A DNA stretch of 64,000 nt from Roseateles oligotrophus (GTDB lineage: Bacteria > Pseudomonadota > Gammaproteobacteria > Burkholderiales > Burkholderiaceae_C). The DNA is taken from assembly GCF_014204525.1 (NCBI RefSeq), contig NZ_JACHLP010000011.1, forward strand, positions 1-64,000, read 5' to 3'. Position 1 is the first letter of the stretch. The number at the start of each line of letters is the position of its first letter. The notes beneath the pieces were generated by a model that was not told the DNA's origin, did no database searches, and worked only from the letters and a program-made list of their open reading frames with translations. This document shows, one piece after another, positions 36,911 to 44,905 of the stretch. A program made the position numbers and the translations under genes.

Positions 36911-36938
36911 GCGAGGGGCATTGAAGATCGATTGAGTC

Positions 36939-36955
36939 ATCCGCCATTGGCGGAT
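36939..36955. promoter_or_regulatory. palindromic operator of toxin-antitoxin locus
   Basis: A perfect 17-bp palindrome, ATCCGCCA-T-TGGCGGAT, ends 12 bases before the toxin-derived ATG at 36968. Such sites are the usual autoregulatory target of HigA/NadS-type helix-turn-helix antitoxins. The site is intact although the toxin gene is not. Confidence 0.7.
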
Positions 36956-36967
36956 AAATTCACCCAT

Positions 36968-37039
36968 ATGGTCTTCATCGAGACACCCACTTTTACCCGG
37001 CTCGTCACCCATTTGCTGACCGATGATGAGTACCGCGGC
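36968..37039 (+). pseudogene. remnant of RelE/HigB-type toxin gene
   Basis: About 24 codons, starting MVFIETPTFTRLVTHLL and ending DDEYRG, match the N-terminus of RelE-family toxins that pair with NadS antitoxins. The remaining roughly 80 residues, including the catalytic C-terminus, are absent. The fragment runs in frame into the antitoxin ATG at 37040, so an internal deletion appears to have removed most of the toxin without a frameshift. Confidence 0.7.
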
Positions 37040-37330
37040 ATGGACAAGACATTGTTTGAAGACCTGGTGAGCAGCCTGCAGGAAGCCAAGGCCATCGCCA
37101 AGGGCAAGGCCCAGCCCTCACGCCGATTTGAAGTTGCCAGGCCTGACGCCAAGGCCGTGCGGGAACAGATCGGCCTGTCACAAAGCGAGTTCGCCCGCCT
37201 GATGCAGGTGAGCGTCAAGACCTTGCAGAACTGGGAGCAAAACAGGCGCACGCCCACCGGGCCTGCGGCCGCCTTGCTCAAAATCATGTCCGCCGCACCC
37301 GAAGTGGCCCTGAAGTCACTTCACACTTGA
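37040..37330 (+). CDS. NadS-like antitoxin (helix-turn-helix), in frame with toxin remnant
   Basis: 96 residues from the ATG at 37040: an N-terminal segment DKTLFEDLVSSLQEAKAIAK, PSRRFEV, then an XRE-type HTH (IGLSQSEFARLMQVSVKTLQ), NWEQNRRTPTGPAAALLKI and a C-terminal PEVALKSLH. This is the NadS family. An open frame extends upstream through the toxin remnant, so translation may begin at 36968 and yield an N-extended antitoxin. It converges on the TonB receptor gene with 4 bases between stops. Confidence 0.85.
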   Translation: MDKTLFEDLVSSLQEAKAIAKGKAQPSRRFEVARPDAKAVREQIGLSQSEFARLMQVSVKTLQNWEQNRRTPTGPAAALLKIMSAAPEVALKSLHT

Positions 37331-37334
37331 GCGC

Positions 37335-39494
37335 TCAGAAATCCAGCGCCGCCGAGACCATGACGGTGCGTGGCGCGCCCAGCGCCAGGCTGGACAGCAG
37401 CGGCATGCCCCAATAGGCCTTGTTCGTCACATTGGCGACCTGGGCCCTCAGCGTCAGCGGCTGGCCGGCCAGGCGGCCGGCATGGCGTGCACCGATGTCG
37501 TAAATCGTCCGGCCCGGCACCGACAGCGCGTTATCGGCGCTGATGTACTGCCGGGACATCGCCGTAGCACCCGCCGTCAGCGTCAGGCCCGGCAGGGCCG
37601 CCAAATCCCATTCGGCGCCCAGCTTGGCCTGCCACTTGGGCACACCGGTGGCCTGGCGGCCCTGGTTGACGCCACCGGCGCTGCGGGTCAGCTTGGGGTC
37701 CACATAGGCCAGCCCACCCATCAGCCGCAGGCCGCGCTGGGCCGTGCCGAAGAAGCTCCAGTCCACACCCCGGTTGCGCTGTTCGCCACCAAAAGAAAAG
37801 CGTTTGCTGAGCGGATCGATCATGCTGCTAGGGCGGCTGATCTCGTACAGGCTGAGGGTGTGGACAAACTCGCCCTGGTCGAGCTTGAGGCCCAGCTCCT
37901 TTTGCTGGGTCTTGTAAGGCGGGAACTCATCGCCCGCGTTTTCAGTGCCCATCGGCGCCTTGGCGCCCTGGCTGAGCCCCTCGATGTAATTGGCATACAG
38001 GGACAGCGAATCCGAGGCCTTGAACAGCAGGGCGACGACCGGCGTCGTGGCGCCCTGCTCGTAGCGCGAGACGAGCGCCCCGGTGTCCACATTGAGGTTG
38101 TCGCTGAGCACCTGCTGGCGGCGCAGGCCCAGGGTCAGTTGCAGGCGCTGCTGGGCGAAGGACAGGGTGTCCGCCACGCCATAGCTGTTCAGCCGCAGCG
38201 CGGTCTTGAAGATGGGCGGCGCGATGAACTCGGCGGCCGGACCCCAGACGGGTTGGTAGAGGTTGGTGGTCCAGTCCGAGCCGGGCACGCGCCGGCGGCC
38301 GTAGTCGTTCTGCTGGTGCTCGTAATGCGTGAGGCTCAGGCTCAGCTGATGATCGACGGCGCCGGTGCGCACGCGCCCGCGCAGGCCCAGCTCGGCCGAG
38401 CGCTTGTCCACATCGAAGGCCAGCTGGCCTATGCGCGTGAGGTAGGTGCCGGCGCTGTCTTGCAGCTCGGCCGCCATGGCGCCGTTGTACTCGTAGCGGG
38501 TCTTGCTGCTGCCCAGGGCCAGATGGGCTTGCAGCTGCTCGGCCAGCTGGAACTCGCCGCGCAGCAGGGCCGCTTGATCGCGGGTCTGCACATGGCCCCA
38601 GGGCGGGTTGAGCAGGATGTCGGGTCGGGGCGGCCGGGGCACGGCCACGCCCGCCGCCAGCACAATGCCGCGCGCCGGGCCGGCCACAAAGTCCTCACTG
38701 CGATAGAGGTCGGCGGACCAGCGCACGCGCTCACCTCGCCAGTCCAGGCCCAGGGCGGCCAGCTGCACTTTTTTGTCCTGCTGCTTGACGGCGCCCTCGC
38801 CATCCCGGTAGACGGCGTTGAAGCGCAGGCCCAGCTGCTTGCGCTCGCCAAAGCGCCGCCCCAGGTCGAGGTGGGCGCCCAGCTGGGCCTGGGACAGATA
38901 GGTGGTCGTCAGGCGGCTCAGCGCCTCATCCCCGGCGCGTTTGGGCACCAGATTGATCGCGCCCCCCACCGAGCCGCCCGGCGGCATGCCCATCAGCAGG
39001 GCCGAGGGGCCCTTGAGCACCTCGATGCGCTCGAACATCTCGGGCGAGCTGCGGTAGAAAGGCGCCATGCCGAACAGGCCGCCGACCATCACGTCGCCGG
39101 TGTTGGCGGCAAAACCCCGGATCGAGTAGTTCTCGCTCCAGGCGCCGGTGACGCCGTTGCTGAACACCGTCGGGTCGGTGGCGGCGATCACCTCGGTGAT
39201 GTCCTTGGCCTGGCGGTCGGCGATGCGCTGGCTGGTGTAGCTGATGGTGCTGAAGGGGGTCTCCATGAAGTCCTTTTCCCCCAGCAGGCCGAGCCGGCCC
39301 TCGGTCGCCACCTGGCCGCCCGGATAGACCTTGGCCGCCGGCCCTGCCTGGGCCTTGGCCCGCACGATGGGCAGCGCGGGCGCGGCCTCGCTGGCTTCGG
39401 TCGGCTGGGCCCAGGCCGGCAGGGCGCTCAGGCCGGCGAGCAAGGCCTTGCATGCCAGGGCGGTGCTGCGATGGCGAGTGAATCGATGGATCAA
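37335..39494 (-). CDS. TonB-dependent siderophore receptor (CeuE-type operon)
   Basis: A 719-residue outer-membrane receptor. Signal peptide ending near PAWA, then a plug domain (YTSQRIADRQAKDITEVI, SIRGFAANTGDVMVGGL, FERIEVLKGPSALLMGMPPGG) and a 22-strand barrel ending AALDF. The plug follows the FhuE/FpvA-like siderophore receptor pattern. The start is TTG at 39494 with AAAGGAG 6-7 bases upstream. Last gene of the seven-gene leftward iron operon, 33 bases after the binding-protein gene. Confidence 0.92.
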   Translation of the reverse strand: MIHRFTRHRSTALACKALLAGLSALPAWAQPTEASEAAPALPIVRAKAQAGPAAKVYPGGQVATEGRLGLLGEKDFMETPFSTISYTSQRIADRQAKDITEVIAATDPTVFSNGVTGAWSENYSIRGFAANTGDVMVGGLFGMAPFYRSSPEMFERIEVLKGPSALLMGMPPGGSVGGAINLVPKRAGDEALSRLTTTYLSQAQLGAHLDLGRRFGERKQLGLRFNAVYRDGEGAVKQQDKKVQLAALGLDWRGERVRWSADLYRSEDFVAGPARGIVLAAGVAVPRPPRPDILLNPPWGHVQTRDQAALLRGEFQLAEQLQAHLALGSSKTRYEYNGAMAAELQDSAGTYLTRIGQLAFDVDKRSAELGLRGRVRTGAVDHQLSLSLTHYEHQQNDYGRRRVPGSDWTTNLYQPVWGPAAEFIAPPIFKTALRLNSYGVADTLSFAQQRLQLTLGLRRQQVLSDNLNVDTGALVSRYEQGATTPVVALLFKASDSLSLYANYIEGLSQGAKAPMGTENAGDEFPPYKTQQKELGLKLDQGEFVHTLSLYEISRPSSMIDPLSKRFSFGGEQRNRGVDWSFFGTAQRGLRLMGGLAYVDPKLTRSAGGVNQGRQATGVPKWQAKLGAEWDLAALPGLTLTAGATAMSRQYISADNALSVPGRTIYDIGARHAGRLAGQPLTLRAQVANVTNKAYWGMPLLSSLALGAPRTVMVSAALDF

Positions 39495-39527
39495 GACAAA
39501 CTCCTTTCAGTTTGAATAATTTCTTAC

Positions 39528-40496
39528 TTATTGATAGCCCTTGAGCACGTCGTTGATGACGATGTGCAGGGAGCTGAGGCTGGCGGCCGTGATGTACCAG
39601 GCGTCGGCGTCGACGAAGACCACGCGGCCGCTCTTCCAGGCCTTGGTCTGGCGCAGCAGCGGGTTGGCCATGCGCTCGGCGTCCATCACCGGGCGGCGCT
39701 CCATCACGGCCGTGCGGTCCACCACGTAGAGGATGTCGGGGTCGGCCTGCTGGATGAACTCGCTGGAGATGGGCTGGCCATGCAGGCCGGACTCGGCCGC
39801 CTGGCCGGCCGGCTGCACGCCCAGCGCATCGAACACAAAGCCGTAGCGCGACTGCGGGCCAAAAGAACTGAAGGCGCCGTTGTTGTGCAGCACGATCAAG
39901 GCCTTCTCGGGCCGGCCCGCGGTCACGCGCCGGGCCTGCGCCAGCCGGGCCTCCAGCTCGGCCGCGCGGCGCTCGGCCAGTTCCTCCCGGCCGAAGATGC
40001 GGCCCAGGTCCAGCAGATGCTGCTTGAGCACGGCGATATGCCGGCCCTGGCTATTGCCGAAGTCCACGTCGTAATGCAGGCTGGGCGCGATCTCGCTCAG
40101 CTCCTGGTAATGCTGGGCTTGCAAAGGTGTCATCAGGATCAGGTCGGGCTTGAGCGCGTGCAGGCGCTCCAGATTGGGTTGCACGATGGCGCCCAGGTCC
40201 TGCACCTGGGCGGCGTCCTTGTAGCGAGCCAGGAAGTGCGGCACATAGTCCTTCACCATGCCCGCGATCGGCACGCCCAGCTGGTCGAGGAAATCGGCCT
40301 CGTTCATGTCCAGCACCGCCACCCGCTGCGGGCGCTGGCTGATCAGGGTGCGGCCCAGCTTGTGCTCGATGCTGATGGGCGCGGCCAGCGTTTGCGCGGC
40401 CGCTGGCGGCTCAGCGGGCTTGTCGCTACAGCCCGGCAGGGCCGCCGCCAGGGCCAGCGCGAACAGCAGCTGGCAAGGTCGGCACTGGAATGTCAT
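39528..40496 (-). CDS. CeuE/YclQ-like catecholate siderophore-binding protein
   Basis: A 322-residue periplasmic binding lipoprotein (lipobox region AALPGC). The sequence follows CeuE/VctP/YclQ (GRTLISQRPQRVAVLDMNEA, LKPDLILMTPLQ). By my alignment from memory, His239 (GLHGQPISSEF) and Tyr301 (DADAWYITAA) correspond to CeuE residues His227 and Tyr288, which bind iron directly. This suggests a tetradentate bis-catecholate ligand. I prefer ATG 40496, with AAGGAG 7 bases upstream, over ATG 40502, which overlaps the ATPase stop. Confidence 0.88.
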   Translation of the reverse strand: MTFQCRPCQLLFALALAAALPGCSDKPAEPPAAAQTLAAPISIEHKLGRTLISQRPQRVAVLDMNEADFLDQLGVPIAGMVKDYVPHFLARYKDAAQVQDLGAIVQPNLERLHALKPDLILMTPLQAQHYQELSEIAPSLHYDVDFGNSQGRHIAVLKQHLLDLGRIFGREELAERRAAELEARLAQARRVTAGRPEKALIVLHNNGAFSSFGPQSRYGFVFDALGVQPAGQAAESGLHGQPISSEFIQQADPDILYVVDRTAVMERRPVMDAERMANPLLRQTKAWKSGRVVFVDADAWYITAASLSSLHIVINDVLKGYQ

Positions 40497-40498
40497 GG

Positions 40499-41269
40499 TC
40501 ATGCTCCTTGGGGCTTGAAGTAATTGCACAGGCGGACGCGCTCGCGCCGCAGGATTTCGAAGTCGATCTCGTAGAGCTCGCACAAGCAGGCCTCGCTCGC
40601 CACCTGCTCGGCCGGGCCGCTGCAATGCAAGGCCCCATCCTTGAGCGCGACGATGTGGTCGGCGTAATTGGCGGCGAAATTGATGTCGTGGATCACCAGC
40701 ACCACGGTGCGCCCCTGCTCGTCGCAGAGGCGGCGCAGCGCCCGCATGATTTGCAGGCCATGCTTCATATCGAGGTGGTTGAGCGGCTCGTCCAGCAGCA
40801 GCAGCGGGGTCTGCTGCGCGATGCACATGGCCAGCGCGGCCAGTTGGCGCTGGCCACCGCTCAGCTCGTCGAGATAGGCCTGCCGCAAGGGCGTCAGCGA
40901 GAGGAAGTCGAGCGCCGCGGCAATGGCCTGGTGATCGGCCGGCCCCAGCCGGCCGCGGCCATGCGGGAAGCGCCCGAAGGCGACCAGCTCCTCCACCCGC
41001 AGCCGCAGGCTCAGGCCGGGCGACTGGCGCAGCGTGGCGACCTGGCGCGCGTACTCGGCGAGCGGGATGTCCGCCACCGGGCGGCCGGCCAGCCGGATCT
41101 CGCCGCCCCAGGGCTGCTGCAAGCGCGCCATCAGCATCAGCAGCGTGGACTTGCCGGCGCCATTGGGGCCGATCAGCGCACTCATGCGACCGGGCGGGAA
41201 TTCGGCGTTGACGCCGGACAGCACGGTCCGGCCGCCATGGCGTTGGCTCAATTGGTGAACGCTGATCAT
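40499..41269 (-). CDS. iron-siderophore ABC transporter ATP-binding protein (CeuD-like)
   Basis: A 256-residue FecE/CeuD-type ATPase with Walker A GPNGAGKSTLLML, signature LSGGQRQLAALAMCIA, Walker B LLLLDEPLNHLD and switch His in VIHDINFAANYAD. It powers import through the two downstream-encoded permeases' products. The start overlaps the upstream permease stop by 4 bases, and its own stop overlaps the binding-protein start region. Confidence 0.95.
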   Translation of the reverse strand: MISVHQLSQRHGGRTVLSGVNAEFPPGRMSALIGPNGAGKSTLLMLMARLQQPWGGEIRLAGRPVADIPLAEYARQVATLRQSPGLSLRLRVEELVAFGRFPHGRGRLGPADHQAIAAALDFLSLTPLRQAYLDELSGGQRQLAALAMCIAQQTPLLLLDEPLNHLDMKHGLQIMRALRRLCDEQGRTVVLVIHDINFAANYADHIVALKDGALHCSGPAEQVASEACLCELYEIDFEILRRERVRLCNYFKPQGA

Positions 41270-42198
41270 GCAAACAAGCCCCGGGCGCGCAGCGTCAGCG
41301 CCAGAAAATATGCACCGCAAACCAGATTGACCAGGATGGCCACGGTGGTCCGGTAGTTGAAGACATGCTCGACCAGCAACTGGGCGGCGATGAAAAGCGC
41401 CACGGCCACGGCGCAGCCTAGGGGCAACGTCAGCCGGTGCCGGCTGCTGCCGGCCAGCGCGTAGGCGATATGGGCCACCAGGATGCCCATCAAGGCCGTG
41501 GGCCCGATCAGGCTGGTGGAGACCGCGACCAGCAGGGCGATCCAGGCCAGGCCGCGGCGCAGCTGCCGGCCCGGCTCCACGCCAAGCGCCTGCGCCTGCT
41601 CCCGCCCCAGCGCCAGCACGTCCAGCACCGGCAGCGCCCGGCGCAGCGCCAGGCCCACGGCGGCCAGGGCCAGGGCCGCGAGCAGCAGGGCCTGGGGCCG
41701 CACCCGGTTGAACGAGGTCTGGCTCAGGCTCTCGAACAGCATGAATTCGCCGGGGCTGATGCGCAGCTGGATGAATTGCGTGGCCGTGCCCATCAGCATG
41801 CTCAGCACCAGGCCCAGCAGCAGCAGGCGGTAGACGTCCTCACCGGTTTCGCTCAGCAGCCAGCGCTGCAGGCCCCAGGAATAGCCCAGCATCAGCAGCA
41901 CGGCGCTGAGAAAGCCGCCCACGCCAAACAGGCCCGGCAGCAGCAGGAGCAGCGCCTGCCACAGCAGATAGACCGACTCATAGCCCATCACCGCCGGCGT
42001 GAGGATGCGGTTGCCGACCAGGGTCTGGAACAGGATGGCCGAGAGCGCCACGCAGCAGCCGCCCACGACCATGGCCCCCAGCCGCAGCAGGCGTTTCGGG
42101 ATCACATAGCCGTAGTCCAGCCCCGCACCGGCGAACACAAAGAGCAAGGCCAGCCCGAGCAGCAGCAACAGCATGAGCAATATCGCCCGGCCTTTCAC
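41266..42198 (-). CDS. iron chelate ABC transporter permease (CeuC-like)
   Basis: A 310-residue FecCD-family permease with about nine to ten membrane helices. It has the family signature SAILFQTLVGNRILTPAVMG near residue 55 and TALMGILVAHIAYAL. It pairs with the other permease as a heterodimer. It overlaps both neighbours by 4 bases (ATGA), showing tight translational coupling. Confidence 0.93.
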   Translation of the reverse strand: MKGRAILLMLLLLLGLALLFVFAGAGLDYGYVIPKRLLRLGAMVVGGCCVALSAILFQTLVGNRILTPAVMGYESVYLLWQALLLLLPGLFGVGGFLSAVLLMLGYSWGLQRWLLSETGEDVYRLLLLGLVLSMLMGTATQFIQLRISPGEFMLFESLSQTSFNRVRPQALLLAALALAAVGLALRRALPVLDVLALGREQAQALGVEPGRQLRRGLAWIALLVAVSTSLIGPTALMGILVAHIAYALAGSSRHRLTLPLGCAVAVALFIAAQLLVEHVFNYRTTVAILVNLVCGAYFLALTLRARGLFA

Positions 42199-43139
42199 CG
42201 CAGCCCCCGCAGGATCAGCAGCAGGAACAAGGCCCCGCCCACGCCAGCGGCCGTCAACCCTATGGGCAGCTCAAAGGGGTGGATCAGCAGGCGGCCGGCG
42301 ATGTCACAGGCCAGCAGCAGCGTGGCCCCGCCCAGCGCCACCAGGGGCAGGCTGCGCCCCAGGTTCTCGCCATGGCGCAGCGCCACCCAATTGGGGACGA
42401 CCAGGCCGACAAAGGGAATCGCCCCCACGGTGATGACGGTGGTGGCCACCGTCAAGGCCACCAGCAGCAGGCCCAAGGCGGCCGTGGCTGCATAGCCCAG
42501 GCCCAGGCTGCTGGCCATCTCCTCGCCCATGCCCAGCAGCGTGAAACGCTGGGCATACAGAAAACTCAGCGCCACCACCGGCAGGATCAGGTAGAGCAGC
42601 TCGTACTGCCCCTGCACGACCTTGGAAAAATCGCCCAGCAGCCAGCCCCGCATGCTTTGCAAGATGTTGTGGCGGTAGGCATAGAACTCCGCCAGCGCGC
42701 TGAGCAGGCTGCCGTAGCTCAGCCCTATCACCGGCACCAGCACCGTATGCTGCCAGCGGATGCGACGGACCAGGGCCAGGAACAGCAGGCTGGCGCCCAG
42801 GCAGAAGGCCAGCGCAAACAGCATGCGGCCGGCCGTGCCCGCGCCCGGCAGCCAGACCAGGGACAGCAGGATGCCCAGCTTGGCCGCGTCCAGCGCCCCC
42901 GTGGTACCGGCCTCCACAAAGCGATTGCGCAAGATGTGCTGCAGGATCACGCCGCTGATCGCCAGGCCCGCGCCGGCCAGCACCAGGGCCGCCAGGCGCG
43001 GCAGGCGGCTGGCCGTCAGCGTCAGCCAGGCATCGCCCGACAAGGCGAACGCCTGCTGCCAGGCGAACTGCCGCGCGCCGATCAACAGCGAGGCGCCGCA
43101 CAGCAGCAGGAACAACAGGGACAGCCGGCGCAGAGGCAT
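42195..43139 (-). CDS. iron chelate ABC transporter permease (CeuB-like)
   Basis: A 314-residue FecCD-family permease: LAISGVILQHILRNRFVEAGTTG-type signature near residue 60, then TTVITVGAIPFVGLVVPNWV and GRLLIHPFELPIGLTAAGVG. About nine or more helices. Its start overlaps the stop of the upstream half-transporter (TGATG), and its stop overlaps the next permease start. Confidence 0.93.
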   Translation of the reverse strand: MPLRRLSLLFLLLCGASLLIGARQFAWQQAFALSGDAWLTLTASRLPRLAALVLAGAGLAISGVILQHILRNRFVEAGTTGALDAAKLGILLSLVWLPGAGTAGRMLFALAFCLGASLLFLALVRRIRWQHTVLVPVIGLSYGSLLSALAEFYAYRHNILQSMRGWLLGDFSKVVQGQYELLYLILPVVALSFLYAQRFTLLGMGEEMASSLGLGYAATAALGLLLVALTVATTVITVGAIPFVGLVVPNWVALRHGENLGRSLPLVALGGATLLLACDIAGRLLIHPFELPIGLTAAGVGGALFLLLILRGLR

Positions 43140-44905
43140 CAGCGACCGGCCTCAAGGGCAACAGCGTCCGGCCCTGCGGCCAGATGCCAAGCCTGGGCCG
43201 CCTGCTGCTGGGCCAGCATCTGCGCGTAGGCGCCGCCGCTGACGCGCAAGACCGCGGGCGCGCCCTGCTCGATCACCCGCCCGCCCTGCAGCACCACGAT
43301 CTGGTCGGCCATGGCCACGGTGGAGAGCTGGTGGGCGATCACGATCAGCGTGCGCCGCCCGCGCAGCCGCGCCAGCGTGGCCTTGATCACCGCCTGGTTC
43401 TCGGCGTCCAGCGCGGCCGTGGCCTCGTCCACCAGCAGGATGGGCGCGTCCTTGATCAAGGCCCGGGCGATGGCGATGCGCTGACGCTCGCCGCCCGACA
43501 ACCGCGCACCGCCCTCGCCCACCGGCGTGTCCAGCCCCTGCGGCAGGCGCCGGGTAATCTCCGCCACGCCGGCCAGGCGCACCGCCTCCAGCAGCTCGGC
43601 CGCACTGGCCTCGGGCTTGCCGACGCGGATATTGTCGGCAATGCTGCCGCTGAACAAATAGCTGTCCTGGAAGATCTGCGCCAGCTGAGCGCTCAGGCCC
43701 GCGGCCGACTGCTGCCGCACGTCCACGCCGCCCACACAGACCTGGCCCCGCTCCACATCGAAGCAGCGCGCCAGCAGGCGCAGCAGCGTGCTCTTGCCCG
43801 CGCCCGACTCACCCACCAGGGCCGTCATGCTGCCCGGCGCAATCTGCAGACTCAAGGCCCGCAGCAGCAGGGGCTCGTCGGGGGCATAACGGAAATCCAC
43901 CTCGCACAGCGCCACCGAGGCATCGCGCGGTGCCTGCGGCTGCGCCGGCTCCGGCAGCGGCCGGGCGGCCAGCAAGGCCTGCACGGCCGCCAGCTGGCCG
44001 CGCGCCGCGCGCAGCAGCTCGGCATAGCTGGCCAGCTCCAGCAAGGGCTCGACAAAGCGGCACACCAGCAGCAGGGCGAGCACCAGGCCTATCGCCTCAC
44101 CCAGGGCCAGGCCGCCCACCAGCCGCAGCGCGGCCAGGGTCAGCAGGGCCGCGAACACGGCTTGCACGGCCCAGACCCCCAGCACGGCGGCCAGGGCCGA
44201 GCGCCAGATCAGCCCCAAGCCGCTACGGTGCTGCGCGGCGATGGCCTGCTCCAGCCGGCGGCTGCCGGCGCCCTCGCCATTGAAGGCACGCAACATGGAC
44301 TGGGCCTGGGCGAACTCCAGCATGCGCCGGCTCGCCTCGGCAAAGCGCTGCTGGAAGCGCTCATCGGCCCGCCGCGCCAGGCCGGCCGCGAACCGGAACA
44401 CCGCCACCAGCGCAGGCAGTGCCAGCAAGGCCAGCAGGCCTAACTCACCATGCAGGCGGCACAGCGCCAGCGCCAGCACCAGCGCCACCATCGCGCCGCT
44501 GATGACGGGCGTCAGCACATGGGCGGGCAGCTGGGCCAGGCTCATCATGCCCTCGGTGGCTCCATGGCCCAGCCGCGCGCTATTGGCGGGCGTGAACCAG
44601 CCGATGGGCAGGCGCAGCACATGCTCGCCCAGGCGCTGACGCGCGCCCTGCAAAATGGCCAGGCCCAGGCCTATGCCCGCCCGCTCCACCCGGCGCCGCC
44701 AGGCCCAGCAGGCCAGCGCACCGGCCAGCAACAAGGCCAGCCAGCCCAGCGCGCCGCCCACATCGCCGGCCAGCAGCAGGCCCAGCACCGGCAGCAGGGT
44801 GCTGAGGGTCAGGCCGCTCAGCAGGCCCAGGGCCAGGGCCATGCAGAGATAGCGGCGCAGGCTGGGGCCGTCCTCGCCCAGCAGCTGCAACAAGGTTTTC
44901 AACAT
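43139..44905 (-). CDS. ABC half-transporter of exporter fold, YbtQ/IrtB-like
   Basis: 588 residues: a six-helix type-1 exporter membrane domain (about residues 15-305) fused to an ATPase domain. The ATPase has Walker A GESGAGKSTLLRLLA, signature LSGGERQRIAIARAL and Walker B ILLVDEATAALD. With the preceding gene it probably forms a heterodimer. In YbtPQ and IrtAB such pairs import siderophores despite the exporter fold; export is the alternative. It overlaps the upstream gene by 7 bases, with GGAG before its ATG. Confidence 0.85.
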   Translation of the reverse strand: MLKTLLQLLGEDGPSLRRYLCMALALGLLSGLTLSTLLPVLGLLLAGDVGGALGWLALLLAGALACWAWRRRVERAGIGLGLAILQGARQRLGEHVLRLPIGWFTPANSARLGHGATEGMMSLAQLPAHVLTPVISGAMVALVLALALCRLHGELGLLALLALPALVAVFRFAAGLARRADERFQQRFAEASRRMLEFAQAQSMLRAFNGEGAGSRRLEQAIAAQHRSGLGLIWRSALAAVLGVWAVQAVFAALLTLAALRLVGGLALGEAIGLVLALLLVCRFVEPLLELASYAELLRAARGQLAAVQALLAARPLPEPAQPQAPRDASVALCEVDFRYAPDEPLLLRALSLQIAPGSMTALVGESGAGKSTLLRLLARCFDVERGQVCVGGVDVRQQSAAGLSAQLAQIFQDSYLFSGSIADNIRVGKPEASAAELLEAVRLAGVAEITRRLPQGLDTPVGEGGARLSGGERQRIAIARALIKDAPILLVDEATAALDAENQAVIKATLARLRGRRTLIVIAHQLSTVAMADQIVVLQGGRVIEQGAPAVLRVSGGAYAQMLAQQQAAQAWHLAAGPDAVALEAGR

